A DNA stretch of 64,000 bases from Rhynchonema sp. JSB1_4 (taxonomy: Eukaryota; Nematoda; Chromadorea; Monhysterida; Xyalidae): the NCBI GenBank assembly GCA_030248065.1, contig JASAMV010000441.1:62001-126000 (forward strand), read 5' to 3'. Shown piece by piece: positions 33,435-46,600 of this stretch (position 1 is its first letter; each line of letters starts with the position of its first letter). The position numbers and the translations under genes were made by a program. The notes beneath the pieces are model-generated. The model saw only the letters and a list, made by a program, of their open reading frames with translations. It was not told the DNA's origin and did not search any database.

Positions 33435-36400
33435 GTGTGACGGGCATGCAGTTACCGTACACCTACTTCTTCAAAAGGAATTGTTGTTTCTTCTGGTGCC
33501 ATGAAAGCACAACAAAAAAACAGAAGTGAGAAAATGTGTACAAAACGATGATTCCAAAAAATGAGCGAAAAATGCTCAACAACATCATCGTCATCAACAA
33601 CAACGACAGCTATGCGGCAGGATTGAGTCACAAACAGCGATGAGCCCTCAGCCAGCGTATAGGCCTAAATGGGTGCGCACCTAGAGTGTGTCGAGTGATC
33701 CTAAATAGCCACCCGTTAGCGCACAAATAGATAGCCAAAGGGCGGCACAAGTGTTGCAGCAGCGCGTGCTCTGTGCAGTGCTGGATATATTATAACGGCT
33801 GAAAACAAAAGACGCATTAACGTCGGCTATCGGGCGCGGGAACAGTCAATTTGGCATTTGAAATGCGGTAATAATTTTGGCTCGCGCACATCGCGCGCGA
33901 ATCTTTAGCTGCTCAAAGTGTGAATATGAATAGCAATAATGAACGCAGTGTACATTATACGAAACAAGCGCCATGTGTATATACATACATATACAGCGCA
34001 AGTGTGTGTGTTAATGTAGCGATGTTGCGGGCTTGCGTATTGCGTTGAGGCCGTTTCCAGCGGCAAATTGCTACCCATTTATGCCCACAAAAACGTCGGC
34101 CACGCGAGCGTGTGTGTGTGCTGCTGCTGCACTTCAAAGCCAAGTTGCCGCCACACTTGTTTGAGTGTTTTGTGATCACATAAATTATACGCCTGTACAA
34201 CGCAAACGCACTGTACACAGTGCACGTGTGGAGGTATACATTACAGTGTGCGCAGAGTGTTCCCCGGCTGCCCCAAACGGTACACGCGTCCATCAGTCAA
34301 TGTCGTTAAACGCGCGTGGATTAGATGCATGATGTACATGACAAGTCGATTATGTACATGTAACTGTCATGCCATGCGTTTTTTTGCTGACATCCGTGTT
34401 ATTCTTGTTGTTGCGATTCATGTGCGCAAAAATGCGATTATGGGATATTCTGTGATGATAAACAGAAGGTGCATCTCAGTGGAATACGCGTGTAAGTAAC
34501 TGAGGGGTGACGCGCTTTGGTTCAATTGATACAAATATTATAAGCGGCGTGGTGTGGAACCGAGTGTCAAAAACACAAATGCTTATGTCAACCACAACAC
34601 GAGTTAAGCTCTGTCCACCCACAGAAGTGGGGCGGGCCCGTCAAATGGAGCCCCATCAACGGGGCCCGGACCAAACTGGCCCAAGCTTCATCCCATCAGC
34701 ATAGCCCAATCCGAAGCATCACCCCAAACTCTGAAGCCCAATTGATTAGGCCCCAGATGTAGCAGGCGCCCCCTGTAACAAAATGGTGTCCATCGGGTAC
34801 ATTAACGAAGTGCGTCAACCACTTCAAACTAAGTTCGTAGGATATCGATCCTCGGTGTAATAAGGCAACTTGTGGCTTAGCTGCGGGCACAAACCGTACG
34901 CAGTTACAGTTGCCGTTTCGTTGGATATTCTATGGGCTTTGTTGTCAAAAAATGGCCTCATTTAGCAACAAGTCAGTCACTCAATATCTAAGAAAACAAC
35001 TGTTTTGCAAGTTGATGACGGTGTAGGTTGTAATCTTGCTGGCTAAAATCATTTAGCCAATTCTACATTTCTTTTCAAATCGGTTACCGTAAGCTGCAGC
35101 CAAATGTGCGATCTCTGCAAGTCAACATGCCAGGTATACTACATTGTTACAATAGGAAGGGTTCTGCCTACCGTAACCTCCGTTTGTGTGCGCATGTGTT
35201 GTTTTCGGCTTTTCAGCAGCTAACAAATACAGCGCGCGCGTTTCCAATTTCACGGCGTAATTCCGAAAGCCAATTCAAACGCCGATCTAAGCACCTACTT
35301 TCTTGGGATCATCGTCTAAGAGTCGGCCAGCCAACCACATGTGTGGACTTACTGGGTTGCTTCTTTGAACTAACCGACACGGCTAAATGGTCCTTTCTAA
35401 TGTTATGATTGGTCATCATTCGCTAACTGCGGCGCGCGCGCTGCCAACCGCAAAACAGCGCTGTTATTCAAATGGCGACTAACTGGTTTATGCTGATTAT
35501 GTTCTGGAAATTGGAATACCGATAGGGCAGGGGTGCACAACAGGGACGCGCAAACATCACGTGAACAGGCTGCGGTTGTTCGTCAACGCGACATAACAAC
35601 AGGATATACGCTCCACTGAAACGCGTTGCCTATCCATGAAGCCCAGCTGGTGACAATTTTGCCGCTGGCACTGTCTAGGTGTGTGCTCAGTTTTCTGTCA
35701 CAGGTGGGAACCGATCAGCAACTACATCAGGATCCCGCAATGCACTCATTGTCCTTCTGGCTTATCGTAATGTCGGCAAATCACGCCGTCACTGTCCGGA
35801 CTCCAGTTCGACGCTTTGTCGGCGGACACACAGCTGCAGGCCGTTATCGATGTGCAATAGGTGTCAATGGCCAAGTGTGGCGCTATTGCACTACCAATAA
35901 CAACCTACAACCGGTGCTGCTTTCAGAATTCGGCGATTCTGGCGATTACGGTAGTGGCGCCGACTCGGCAGTGATACTGTGATATACCGTAACCTCAATT
36001 GCAAGGCGTACATCACCAGCAACACTACCGGGTCGGGAAACGCGCACTCATAATTCATTGGTTGATGATTTGATAGAATCATTTGTTGATTACAGAGCTG
36101 AGTGTGATCTCTAGTCATGATTATTAGCGGGACCGTTGATTTCGGCCACACATGACTATGAAGCCACACCCAGCACCGTCATAGACAAACCGCGCAGCAT
36201 AACTGACAATTAAACAATGAAAATTGCGTAAAACAGCTGGCGTTTATATAGCACGTCAACGCGTGTGTGTTATTGAGCCGGATTAACGCACCGGCTTGCT
36301 GGTTGATAATGAGATTATTCGGTACGCGCAATCTGTTGAGCGCTATTTGCGCGCGTTCATGTTCTGTGTGATACAGAATTATTCAGATTTGATTGCACTA

Positions 36401-37643
36401 ACGGTACCTAATATTCTGGAGCAAGTATAACACACCAACAGGTTCCAAAATGAGAAATTTCATACACGGTACCCAATAAACAAACAGACACATGCACCAG
36501 GCTGGCTGTTGAGGGATTAGCGGATTAGCGCGCGCTTGGCGCCACATAGCGTGCAATTAATGAAACTTTTGTGTCATATTTTGTAAAAGTATGGCGCGAA
36601 ATTTGAAAATGAAGATTTGAAAGTTGTTGGAAAGGAGAATACGCCACATTTTAAGTGAAGCTTTCATGATTCTCTGGGCATACAAAGTTGTGTAATACTT
36701 TTAATTGTGAGAAAAACTTGAACAAAATTAGAAACTCAAAATCAACTGCTCAAAACCGCAGGTTGCAGCAAAAAAAGGTGTGAAAGAGATTCAAGCAAAC
36801 ATGCGTGAACGGGTGGAGGTCACCACGTTGCGAATGAAACCAGACCAAAAACCTGTCAGGCAAAGAAGCAGACCTGTTCGTTAGTTTCTGACACTGCTCA
36901 TTTCAATGCCCCTAATCTATCATATCAAAGTCAAATAAGCACCCCGTTTACATTACCCCTGTCTTCTCTCGGTCTGTTTTTATCTCAAATTGATGGCCCA
37001 ATTGTGCAAAGTGCCCGCATAAATTTCTATTATTTTTCGTTTCTCACATTTGTTTTCCAATGTTGTTTCCTGCGGCCAGTGTTACCAACACAACAGCAGA
37101 CCAGCCTGTAAAAAGTGTCTCATTTATCGTCCACCATCATATCCCTTCAAACTTTCAATGTCTTTACATTATGAAAAAAAATCACATGACCATTTTTGCA
37201 AATCCAACTATTTTAGAATACCGCACGAAACCAATGGCTCTCTCGATAAAATTTACAAATACAAAACCGAATATGAAATTAAAGCACCGGGAAATTGAAA
37301 CAAAATTTGTGGTGTGATCAAAACAAATCAGCTTCACAATAAATTTTAAACTACGGCATTGTTCTCTTCTATTGGATTCTTAAGAAACTACAAATGGTGC
37401 ATAAAGTGCGCATAATTGGCAAAGAATCTATAAAATGTTCACACAAATAAAATACACACTTGGCTAAAATTGGCGTTGTTCACTGTGCGTAGAGCTAAAG
37501 ATCACGTCAATACCGGTATCAACATGGCATAAAACTTTGCAAAAAAGAACAACAAAAAACAAATAGAAAAATAATAATTTGATCAGGAACGAAGGAACTG
37601 ATTTGTGATTCATTTATTGATAGGAAGTTCGAAAACGTTCAAA

Positions 37644-40600
37644 TTAAGCAGCATTTTTTGCATTCTCGTCATCCGGGTTGATCTTGTAGGCGATAATCGC
37701 GTAGAACACCCAGTAGACGGCACTGAAATTGGTCATATGGAAAATAATGACTGAACTCACTCGCGACAAACCTTTCACAGCTTTGCGTGTGGGCCATACT
37801 GGCTATCAGTAACCCTGTTTGTACTGAAACGATCCGGACCCTGGATTTAGATAGGGCGCACTAGCACGCGCATCAAACTTGGTCGGCATTGATCGGATCG
37901 GTCAGGCCTTGGTCAAGCAACTTTTTTCACAAGGGATATTTCGAGATTTACTGCTGATAGTCTTATTGACCTGGCAAAGTTGTTCACAGGTGATCTGGGA
38001 ACAACATTTATACGATCGTGGAAGTGAGTGGCATCAGTATAAATCTCGAAAAACTATGTAGGTACATTCTTGCATCACAAAATAGCCACGTGATAAAGGC
38101 AATGCGAATTCGAAACCAAGCAACATGATATATGTAGTAATGATCTGCACGGCACCAAACTGACGGACACGAGGACTCACAGGTTTGCCGTGATAGTGTC
38201 ACTACAATGAGGGTGGACTGTAGCAGTGCCAGTCAGACTTACTTGAACAACACGAAGCAACTGGGGAACACGATGCGACTGTATCGATCGATGACGTTAA
38301 TGTCACGTATTCGAGGTATCACAGCTTTGGCTCTCTTCTTGAACGCTGCCATCGATCGTTGTAGACCCTGTCGGCGGCCCGGACCCGATTTCTTTAACCT
38401 GAAACGTTGATTTTGGAATTTGTTATTTCGTGTTCAAGTTGAGAAACACTGATTCAACTGACACAACATTTTCGTTGGATTCTCAAGTTTAGAAAATGGC
38501 TAATTGCCGGATGGTTGACGCAAAGTGTTGGTGCAGTATTTCAAGGCGAGTGAACTTGAGCGATGATACTAGCATTTCGTTTGTTGGCCCCAACACACAA
38601 CTTGTACTGTATGTACGTTGCGTCAATCACTGCGATCCCATGAACTTTGTGTCAGCCGAGTGACAAGAAATGTTTGCGAATTTAAGAACAGACGATCTTA
38701 ATTTCCATATACCTGGCCGGATGCCTGAGTCGTAGACCAGTTCGACTGGAGCTCGTTGTCTGATAAGCTTGCAATCGGGGATAATCGGGAATCTGTACCA
38801 AAGAATATGGCATTATAAACAACCTGCCGCCGAATTTGATGAGCAGCAGCCCGGCTGCGGGTCCCCTGCTCACCAAAGTGACACACAAACGATGCATATC
38901 GGGTGACCCAATAATTGTACAGGTGAAGAAACCCAATTTTAATACAACAAACTACATATGTATGTATGTATAGATCGCCTGCCCCTTCGAATGCAATACT
39001 AAGAGGACCTGAACACGCTAGTATAGTAAATTTCCAAATTCGCTGCCGCACAATAAAATACGCCCCATAGTTAATGTCACGTTCTAAACCCGAAAGTCAA
39101 CTTTTGAAACATTCGGGCAGCAGACGCGCGTGCAGCTTGCCAGCCAGCCAGGCAGCTGCGCGCCATGTTTCAGAACTGCGCGTGGTTAGCGTTCGGGTTC
39201 AGAACGTGACATTAACTACGGGGCGTATTTTATTGTGCGGCAGCGAATTTGGAAATTCACTATACCACCCCCGAGATCTAGCCACTGGCCTCACCTCACA
39301 AAAGGGTTTCCGTACTTCTTAGGACGCGAAACTTCAGAAAAAAAAAATTTCCGTCCTCACTTGATTATATTCGAGCGATTCTGGATCGTTGATTGAGCCT
39401 GTGCTGGGCACGTGATTCAGCGGTTGCGCACTGGTCATTGGACCACTGCTGAGTTGATGTTGATGATAACTGAAAGGGGGTGGACGGGCTTTGAGCCTGA
39501 TCTACTTTGCTGGCATCAGGGTACGTCGGGTTGGGCCTAACCGACCTCACTATGCATTATGCGTGAATTTGTGTGCGACCAGTGTAAGAATTTAGATATT
39601 GCGTTTATCTACTTGAAATGATTTATATATGTACACTGGTCAAAACGACACCTATTTGATAGTCGCTCATTGTTAGTTCATGTGATGCGGTTCTGTGTAT
39701 CTAACGTTAGCTATGCCACAGATATGTATGTAAGGACAACATTTTCAACATTTACCACAGATCTTGGACCAGTCTTACCCATGACCATCGTGATAACTTT
39801 GATGCACTTGCGGTTGCATTTGAAATAGGCTTCGATACCTATACAGGTACATGAGCGATTCACTTTTATGGATGGGCTTAAAGTAGCGTGTCCATACCTG
39901 GAAGTGGGCATGAGACTTGGAATTGGTGACATTCGACCCCCGGAGTCCACGGGTGGTTGCGGTCCAGGGGTGTGTCTTCTCGATGACGCCGGACTGCGCT
40001 TGAGTGACGCCTGCATTTCGATGACGCGTGTGTCCATCTCCTGAATTGTCAAGGGGACTGAGTGTTGATAACCGATCAAATGATTGGATTATGGCCCGAA
40101 TTCACAAAGGGACATTTAAGCAGACAGACTAGGTTTGTGACTTTCACGGTCTCATTTCTGTCCCGTATATTTTTGGAGCGCACAAGTTGACCACCGTAAA
40201 AGTTTGTTCCCTTTGGGGCACGCAGTGCAGCACTTCTACGCTGGTCGAAAAAAAACAGTGTTTCAAAACAAGTACAGTACCGTATATTCAAAATCGAGCC
40301 GTCTATTTTCGAGTTTCACTTTGTAAATTCGGGCCAAAGATTGTGCTAAAAAAAGCCAGAGTGTGTCTCTGCAGGTGATTCGTGAAAACCGACATTAGGA
40401 AAGAACGAATAAAAAAGAAAAGGCGATGATCGTTTTAGGAATGGCGGCGTGAAACACAATTGTTTGGAGAAATACTGTAGGCAGCATACGGCAGAATCAC
40501 GGTGGCCAGGCAATTGAGCAAGATCTCAGCCTGAGCAAATATTGTATGCAAACCACAATGTGCAACAAATTTGAAGAAAAGCACAGGAGGGTCGCAAAAA

Positions 40601-43600
40601 TAAAATAAAACACAATTCCATAAACAACATTCAAATAAAGAAAAATAGAACTCCTCGAAGCGGTAGGTATGCGCAGAGTAGCAGTTGAGTTGAGCACCGG
40701 TTGATGTTTCACACAACACCAGTTTCACCAGGATGACGACAGAAAGCGACAGAGTTTTTTTTTGAGAGGCTGCTGCGAACATCGGTGCCAATGTGCAGGT
40801 GTGTCGGCTTATTGCATTGTAGTTGATGCATGCGCGTGTGTGCATCATATACATCAACTACAATACAATTAGCCTGCATGTGTGTGTGTGCCAGTGTGTG
40901 GCAAGCTGTTCGTTGTGGCTTACGTACATGTACATTGGCTATGATCAACGCGTGAGCTTGGTCATCGTCCTCTTGTACCGGATCGACGCGACACAATCGG
41001 GTACGGTAGTTGTTGGCGCCCCTAGTTCGCACATTCTCTACCACCGTTTGCTAGAATGCCATCATGCCAATTATTATAATGTTGTAAAACCGGATTCGCA
41101 ACTTTTTATGGACCTGTTATATGGCGCTAAACTGAAACCGTATCAGCTATTTGTAATGTGGTTGACACGCACGTTGATGACATACATATGAATGCCAATC
41201 CCTGGAGAGAGGGTTTGCGTTCTACAGGACCTTGGCAGATAAAATATGGCTAAAACGCTGTGCGTCGACCACTTTAGAATATGCCAAAATTACGGATGCA
41301 TATGTTTTGGAATCACAACTATAAAACGTGCACGAAACGGCTGAAATATTTTGCGAATCTGCCGATACCAAGCTTGTATACGATATGTATGTAAAGGCAA
41401 ACTACACCAACACGAGCCCGAGTTCGAAGGTGGTGTGTATCCAGAACGAATAGGAAGAGAAAAATCATCATGCTCCATTTTGTATTCTTCAACGTGTAAC
41501 ATCTCCTAAATCAGCAGCCGCGTCAGAATGTTTCACTGTTCTGCCAGCTGCGAAATCGAGCTCATGTTGTAGTTTGCCTTTATACAATCAACACAGAATT
41601 TTAAGGTGTTGAAGTGTCCAACTATTAGACCGAGAATTTGAGCCACATCAAACTTGACGATCAGATAGACCGTGACTTGCCTTGGTCGCGTCAGATATGT
41701 TTGCATTGATTACATCAAAAGATTTACTAGTGTCACTAAATTTGACCAGCTTAAAAATCTTTCATTTTAACTCGGAAAACTTTCTTTAAGCTGGTCGAGA
41801 CTGCTGCAGCAAATCGCCTGATAAATATCCTTTCTTCAAAAAATCACCGTCGATGACCAACCAAGACCGATCCGATCGTTTGATATCGCTCTATGTTTGG
41901 TATGGACAAAAAACACTGCTATAGCGTAACTCATAATTCCAGGCGAAATTAACTAACGCGGTAACCAAACTATAATGAAATAGGCATGCCGGCAGACAAC
42001 TGTAAAAAAACCGTTGAAGCACTCCTCGGAGTGGCATGTTGAATGCCCGCGAAAGTTAGCACAAAATGATGTTTCAGCTTCCCAGTGTATCTTCCCCGCA
42101 CACTCACCGCCGTAGTGCCATAGTCTGGTGGCATCATCGAGAATTCCCTGTGTCCCTCGGTGTCCTCGGAGCACCCGGTGCCAAGTGCGTCTCTCACAAT
42201 GGGCATGGTCATGCCGCCCATCGCGCCTTCCCCACTGGCGCCGATCGTGCCCACGTCGGCTTGCCCGCCGCCTTGGCCCTGTTTCTTCTTCTTCGACTTC
42301 ATGCCCCAATACGTATAATTGACGGCGGCGTATTCCAACAGCGCTGCGAACACAAACACGAAGCACATCACCTGCGAACAAAACAATACAAATGTGTCCT
42401 CCTCTTTATAGTGTCATCTTTATATCTTCATTAGATCCTCTTTTTGTATGACTTGATTTTAGTAGCAACCAGTCTCACGCGATCAAAACAGAGGGTGACA
42501 AAACAGCTGGCATCGAATCTCTAATCCAAGACAATTAAAGTGCGCTGCCTCTCACAAATCTAAGCTTGCCATGCACTGGGACGTGGATCACAAACCCGCA
42601 TTTCAGGGGGCGGCTGTTTTGTCCCCACTGTTTGGCCTCCTCCCGCGAATTTTTTTTATGTTTCCCTGATGGCGAGCAAATCCAAAACCGACAGACTACA
42701 TATGCTAACCAGATAAATATCGATACTCTTGACATAACTGATACGTGGCAGCGATTGACGGACGCCAGTGCTGATTGTGGTCATTGTGAGGACGGTGGTG
42801 ATACCTGTGTGGGGATGGGTGATGTTTCACAAAATTCGGGATCGTAAAGTTCGGGGACAGACTTTTTAGGTCCGAGCTGTTCAACCCTGAATCCGAATGT
42901 GATTGACTAGAGTCATTTTGGGCTGACTCTTAACGCCAACAGCGAGTTTTCCGAAACTGAACGAAAACAATCCTACAGAGTAAACAAAAAAGTGGGCAGT
43001 TGTGGAGTGGTTGACACCGATCATTGACACATGTCATTGACACAACATTTGCGTCAGTCATATACAGTCGACGACTTGTGTCACCCACATTACAATCAGC
43101 CTGCTCCGTACACGTACCTAAGGCAACTCGGGCGGACGTGGCCTCGTGATTGATCCAGAAGCTCACCCAGGAAAGCATGACAATTAGAATGCAAGGCAGA
43201 TATGTTTGAAAGATAAAGTAGCCGATGCTACGCTGCAGGTAGAACTCGAGTGATAGGCGCTGGTAGGAACCTGAAAATCAGGCAGAAAATTGTTTACATT
43301 GTTCTGATTGAGGTAGTTGATTCAAATCGTTGACATTGCCATTACTTATCTAACTGAGCCCAGTATAAAACTGATCGAATCGTAGCTGCTTTGGTCACGT
43401 GACATCTTTAGCTTTAATTTCGACCGGAGTAAAGCTGGAGTTATACTTGTCCATTTTAGACTTGTAGACAATGAGGACAAGTATAACTCCACCTTTAAAG
43501 TCCACACAATAAAGCCATCATAACGTTTGTTCGAAAAAAGTCATGTGACGAACGCAGATGCAGATCAGCAGATTTGAACACGAAAACTTGGTTGAGTCGA

Positions 43601-46600
43601 GTGTTGTGTCAAACGATCTGTGTCAACCACCTTACAATAAGTCTGCCAAAAACCGACCAGTAGACGTGACGACCGTTCGATTCGTGGTGTGGTAGCTCAT
43701 GATGGTGAACTGTGGGATTTCGGCCGATTCAACACCGCGGACAGACCTGCGACCCTCCCGCCACATCATCAACACCTCGGACATCGTGTAGCCGTCTGCA
43801 AGTCAAACACGCTGATGTTTCACAAACCAGTGCATTTCCTGGCTCATAGTAGTGTGATCAAATCATCTCGTCAAATAAAGTCGTCGAACACATGTATTTG
43901 TTTTCGCGCTCATTTGGGGCTCATGTGTTCGACGACTTTGTTTGACCAGATGATTTGACGACAAAACCATTCGCCCATTTCCAGGCGTTAAGGTCAGAAA
44001 AAGAACATCTTTAAAAGTCGTGATTGGAATTTCGAAAAAAAGTGAAATAAAAATTTAGCTTAAAATAAAATTTACGCACAGCTCTCGATCTCGATCGTGC
44101 ACTTTTGCGAATCGAGTGGATAGTTACGCAGATCCATGTGACATGCGAGTGTTGAGGTGAAACTGAAAAGCGATACCGTCTTTATATTGATCTTGAAAGC
44201 AATGAAGCGAATGGTGCGAAATCTGGCCCCCTATTCCGCGACTTTTCAGGTCCAGCATATTTGACCCATTTATAGGCTTAGGCTTAGGCTCCAGCCGGGC
44301 CTGAATGGCGGGCCTGAACCTGTGCCTGTGCCCCGGGACTGAACCGGCGCACAATACTGGCCCTCTCGTCGATCATGCCCCGCGGTGATATCAGTGAACG
44401 TTCCTTAAAGCGACACAAAACACCAGGACTTGACCTTGACATGCTCTAGTGCTTAGAATGGACTACAAGAAACCTTGTTTGGTTCTGAGCGCGAAGCACT
44501 AAACGATAGTCGGTAATTGAAACATCAGCCAACCGCATTCCATACGCAATGTATCCATCGCTGTACAGCCGTAACATTTTGTTGGTCTCAGTCACATCGT
44601 GCAGGAACGAGTTTTTGTCGTTCGCGAGAAAGGTGTCTGGCACCCAAATTGATCTGGAAAAGACGCACGAAATAAGTTTACTTAAACAATAAATTTCATT
44701 AAAAATTGATCTTAAAAATAATTTGGATCTAAAATTTCAATTTTACATAGACTTGAAAACTTTTGTGTAGAGTGTCTGACAGGGTTTGTTGCCATACTAA
44801 ACTGACACAGCCCGCACACAACCGTTTCGGGTCGCTCAACTTTTAAACAAAAACACTTTCGTGCCAGCCGGGTGCGTCGACGGGGTTCGTAAACCACTCT
44901 ACAGTTACCCAAACGTTCAAAAACAGACTTTGCAAAATCGCCCGACAGTGTCATCGACTGTCTGGTAGCGCCCTCCGACCACGATAACCGTTCGTCAGTC
45001 CAATACTGGTGCAGATACATGGTGATTGTGTAATCCTAAATTATGTACGTTTATTTTAATTTAATTTCATTAATTTTATTCTATAAGTTTAATTATTTAT
45101 CTTATTTATTCTACTCTATTAATTTTATTAATTCCATTTTATTATTAATTTTATTTACTTAATTCATTTCATGACCCCACACGTTGCCTACGGCAGCTTA
45201 ATTCCCACATCTGCCGAGTTTACATGCACTTACCAAAAACTCTTATGATTTATTCCAATAAGTACCGACAATATAAATTATTTCCGATAATATAACCGGA
45301 AATAATTCGATAACAGAAAAGCTGAAAAGATATACAGTACATTAATTTTGAGCAGAACTGCGCTGGACTAACCATGTTGACTTCGGAGACACTGTCAAAA
45401 CTGGCCACAACAATGTCCATCTCCAGTAGAAGCGCCTCGCCTGAAAATCGAATCGTGGTTTTTTTGCGTCAACATAAATGTGGCAGTTTGTTTCTGGCTG
45501 CTATCTTTAGCCAGACATATCGTGTACACATGTACCCAATTTGATGAGACTGCATTTTTTGCCGGTTAGTCATTCCAATTCAGTTGCTTATAATGGGGAC
45601 TTTTCTTAGTTATTCGTGGCTTTGTTTCAAAATTCTGTTATCCGTACGGACAATTTGATACCTCGCGCGCTGTTATTATTGATTCTAAAAATGCTTGTGC
45701 GTGTATCTATACATACGTGAACGTGAGAATTTCGACTTTTTTGCCCCAGGCTAAACGTACGCTGGTTCACTCATATGGCTAGAAACGACTTTTCGAAATA
45801 AAATCTGGTGCATATCGAGAGGAAAAACGGCAAAGTTCTTCAAAAAAAACTCCAGTCTAGTGACACACACGGGACAGGAGAGCCTGGGAAACCGCCGCTA
45901 GAGCAGCCCTCCTTTCAAAAAAATTGGGTGCCTCATGTGTCGGCCCATTTCTGTGACAGTTTTGTGAATTCAATCCTGCACCCGGCCAGCTACATATGTA
46001 CATGACAACCATGCTGTACTCAAAGTCCCATGCGACTTAGGCGTTCGCGCGAATTTTGCATCAAAAAGTCCTGTCACCATTTTGTAGGACACCACTTCAA
46101 TCTGAGGGCGGATTTGAGAACCGGAACTATGGCAGTTTTATGGCATCGGTCCATTTGGTTCAAGTTCGGAATAGCGAACAAAAATGACTGTGCATACAAT
46201 GTGGCACACACACGCGCACATAAAATTCGAATGGCTACGACGGCTACTTTTAGAGGATAGAATTGAACAGAATAAAAATGTGCATCTTGTGAGGGCCGGG
46301 CACTCCATGCGCTCACAACGGGACCAGGGACTGCACCAGTAGGGGGAAACAAAATAAAAATGATGTGCAAGACGTTAGGGGCTCCTTGAATGTTCAATAC
46401 GCGATTGTGTACCATGGCTTCACGTATGCGCATAGTAGTCGGATCGAAGACAACATTCTGTGTTCCAAAACATGATGCTGTTAATGCGCACCACACACAC
46501 AACAATTCAGCGCATAAGTGCACCCACTGAGGCAATTATTTGCATGGCGGCACACGAATACTCTTGGGATCGGGCGGCGATAAAGTTGCACACAACTTGT

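Larger units (their letters stand above)
27173..37643. other. Ten-kilobase gap between Hox region and channel gene
   Basis: I find no gene I can support. Contents: CA/GT-rich tracts including a (GT)14 run near 30957-30984, TACCGTAAC words (27631, 35170, 35986), TGATGTTTCA words at 30518-30527 and 32851-32860, a GGTGTAAA palindrome at 33204-33434, and scattered ACATACATA tracts. Three weak coding-like stretches are a plus-strand frame ending at 28276, a minus-strand frame at 31301-31627 (CLQPLNLVLEYLNGFTTWY), and a plus-strand frame at 35740-35982. None has both splice context and family similarity. Long-range Hox regulatory DNA could be here. Confidence 0.5.

Noticed and set aside
42066..42434. 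122-residue plus-strand frame
   Set aside because: It is the antisense shadow of the M3 and cytoplasmic-loop exon of the channel gene.
43300..43325. let-7-like seed (TGAGGTAGTTGA)
   Set aside because: It belongs to the dispersed GTGGTTGAC word family and has no precursor hairpin.
46074..46535. 153-residue minus-strand frame with a hydrophobic N-terminus
   Set aside because: It lies in a channel-gene intron on the same strand, has no family resemblance, and its later part looks like random translation.
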